Position numbers and translations under genes: made by a program. DNA of 35,529 bases from Lachnospiraceae bacterium. GTDB lineage: Bacteria > Bacillota > Clostridia > Lachnospirales > Lachnospiraceae. Shown here in pieces: positions 35,172-35,529 of this stretch. The stretch lies in contig SVFO01000018.1 in assembly GCA_015056795.1 (NCBI GenBank), positions 1-35,529 of the forward strand, read 5' to 3'. Below the pieces are notes generated by a model. The model saw only the letters and a program-made list of their open reading frames with translations. It was not told the DNA's origin and searched no databases. Each line of letters opens with the position of its first letter. Positions within the stretch are counted from its first letter, which is position 1.

Positions 35172-35250
35172 TTCCTGCGCGCCCTTTCTTTATCTAAATT
35201 TCTTATTACATTTTTAGTTCTTGCTATCCAAAAGCTTCTGGCCAATAGCC

Positions 35251-35529
35251 CTAAGCCAGCAGCCTAAAGTATCTTTCCTTCGCTTCCTTGTATTCCTTAT
35301 TAAACGCTGCATCATTTCCTGAATGCAGATCGCTTTGGTAGTTATGGATCTGGTGCTTCATTTCCGGCGTTACTCGAGCTACGGTAGCCAGTCCCACATG
35401 GGAACAAACGTCAGAAATATGTTCCACCTCAGCCAGCAAATTTAGGAATTCGGTACCGCTAAACACGGAGCATTCGCCCGTGCGAAGTCGCTCCATGTGA
35501 TTATCCTTCAAAAGTGCCACCATGTCATC
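35251..35529 (-). CDS. C-terminal end of a probable Na/Pi cotransporter-like protein (partial)
   Basis: The frame is open to the window edge and gives the last 93 residues. They resemble the PhoU-like helical tail of bacterial NptA/YqeW-type Na/phosphate cotransporter proteins: LKDNHMERLRTGECS, FLNLLAEVEHISDVCSHV with the acidic E..SD..S pattern, and a closing YKEAKERYFRLL. The transport domain would be outside the window. It ends about 80 bases before the glycan operon. The family call rests on this short tail only. Confidence 0.6.
   Translation of the reverse strand, partial: DDMVALLKDNHMERLRTGECSVFSGTEFLNLLAEVEHISDVCSHVGLATVARVTPEMKHQIHNYQSDLHSGNDAAFNKEYKEAKERYFRLLA

Noticed and set aside
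35172..35250. Promoter of the glycan operon before the priming transferase gene
   Set aside because: TTGGAT and TAATAA are 17 bases apart but match consensus poorly, so the site is not listed.

Overview
The window looks like chromosome of a Firmicute of the class Clostridia, most likely Lachnospiraceae. This is an inference from sigma-A-type promoters (TTGACT/TTGAAA, 17 nt, TATAAT-like), strong AGGAGG-like ribosome sites, the short ACT-domain SerA subtype, and the protein sequences in general. Almost everything is on the minus strand; only aroC is clearly on the plus strand. No tRNA, rRNA, CRISPR array or classical transposase was seen.

Region 1 (1-16150) is mainly housekeeping. On the minus strand there is a serC-serA serine operon with a terminator, an operon leuB-ilvD-ilvB-L,D-transpeptidase, yajC with its own promoter and terminator, tgt, and a chemoreceptor-like protein fused to a periplasmic-binding-protein-like domain. 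Plus-strand aroC and minus-strand manC converge on a shared terminator. The leu/ilv operon carries a small unit in which a DUF559 (Vsr-like) endonuclease gene lies between two inverted 50-bp copies of a double-hairpin repeat. A further full copy, preceded by three decayed 38-bp tandem units, lies between ilvD and ilvB.

Region 2 (16249-23648) is a tight seven-gene minus-strand array. In transcription order it encodes a DUF4145-like/pseudokinase protein, an active-looking Ser/Thr kinase, a 58-residue protein overlapping both neighbours, a 1041-residue UPF1-like SF1 helicase, a winged-helix-like protein, a zinc-ribbon membrane protein and a four-helix membrane protein. The overlaps suggest one translationally coupled system. 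A defence or conflict role is my inference; no nuclease domain is visible.

Region 3 (23734-35171) is an AT-rich cell-surface polysaccharide operon. It has a priming sugar-phosphate transferase, a DUF1972/GT4 enzyme, another GT4, two GT2 enzymes, an O-acetyltransferase, a GT92-like enzyme, a polysaccharide pyruvyl transferase, a ferredoxin/FrhB-like protein and a Wzx-type flippase. No Wzy polymerase is seen. manC on the far side of region 2 could supply GDP-mannose. The right edge cuts a gene resembling the PhoU-like end of a Na/Pi cotransporter.

In several genes the ribosome binding site points to a start inside the longest reading frame (leuB, yajC, the chemoreceptor, the pseudokinase, the GT92-like enzyme, one GT2). 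Those shorter starts are used here.
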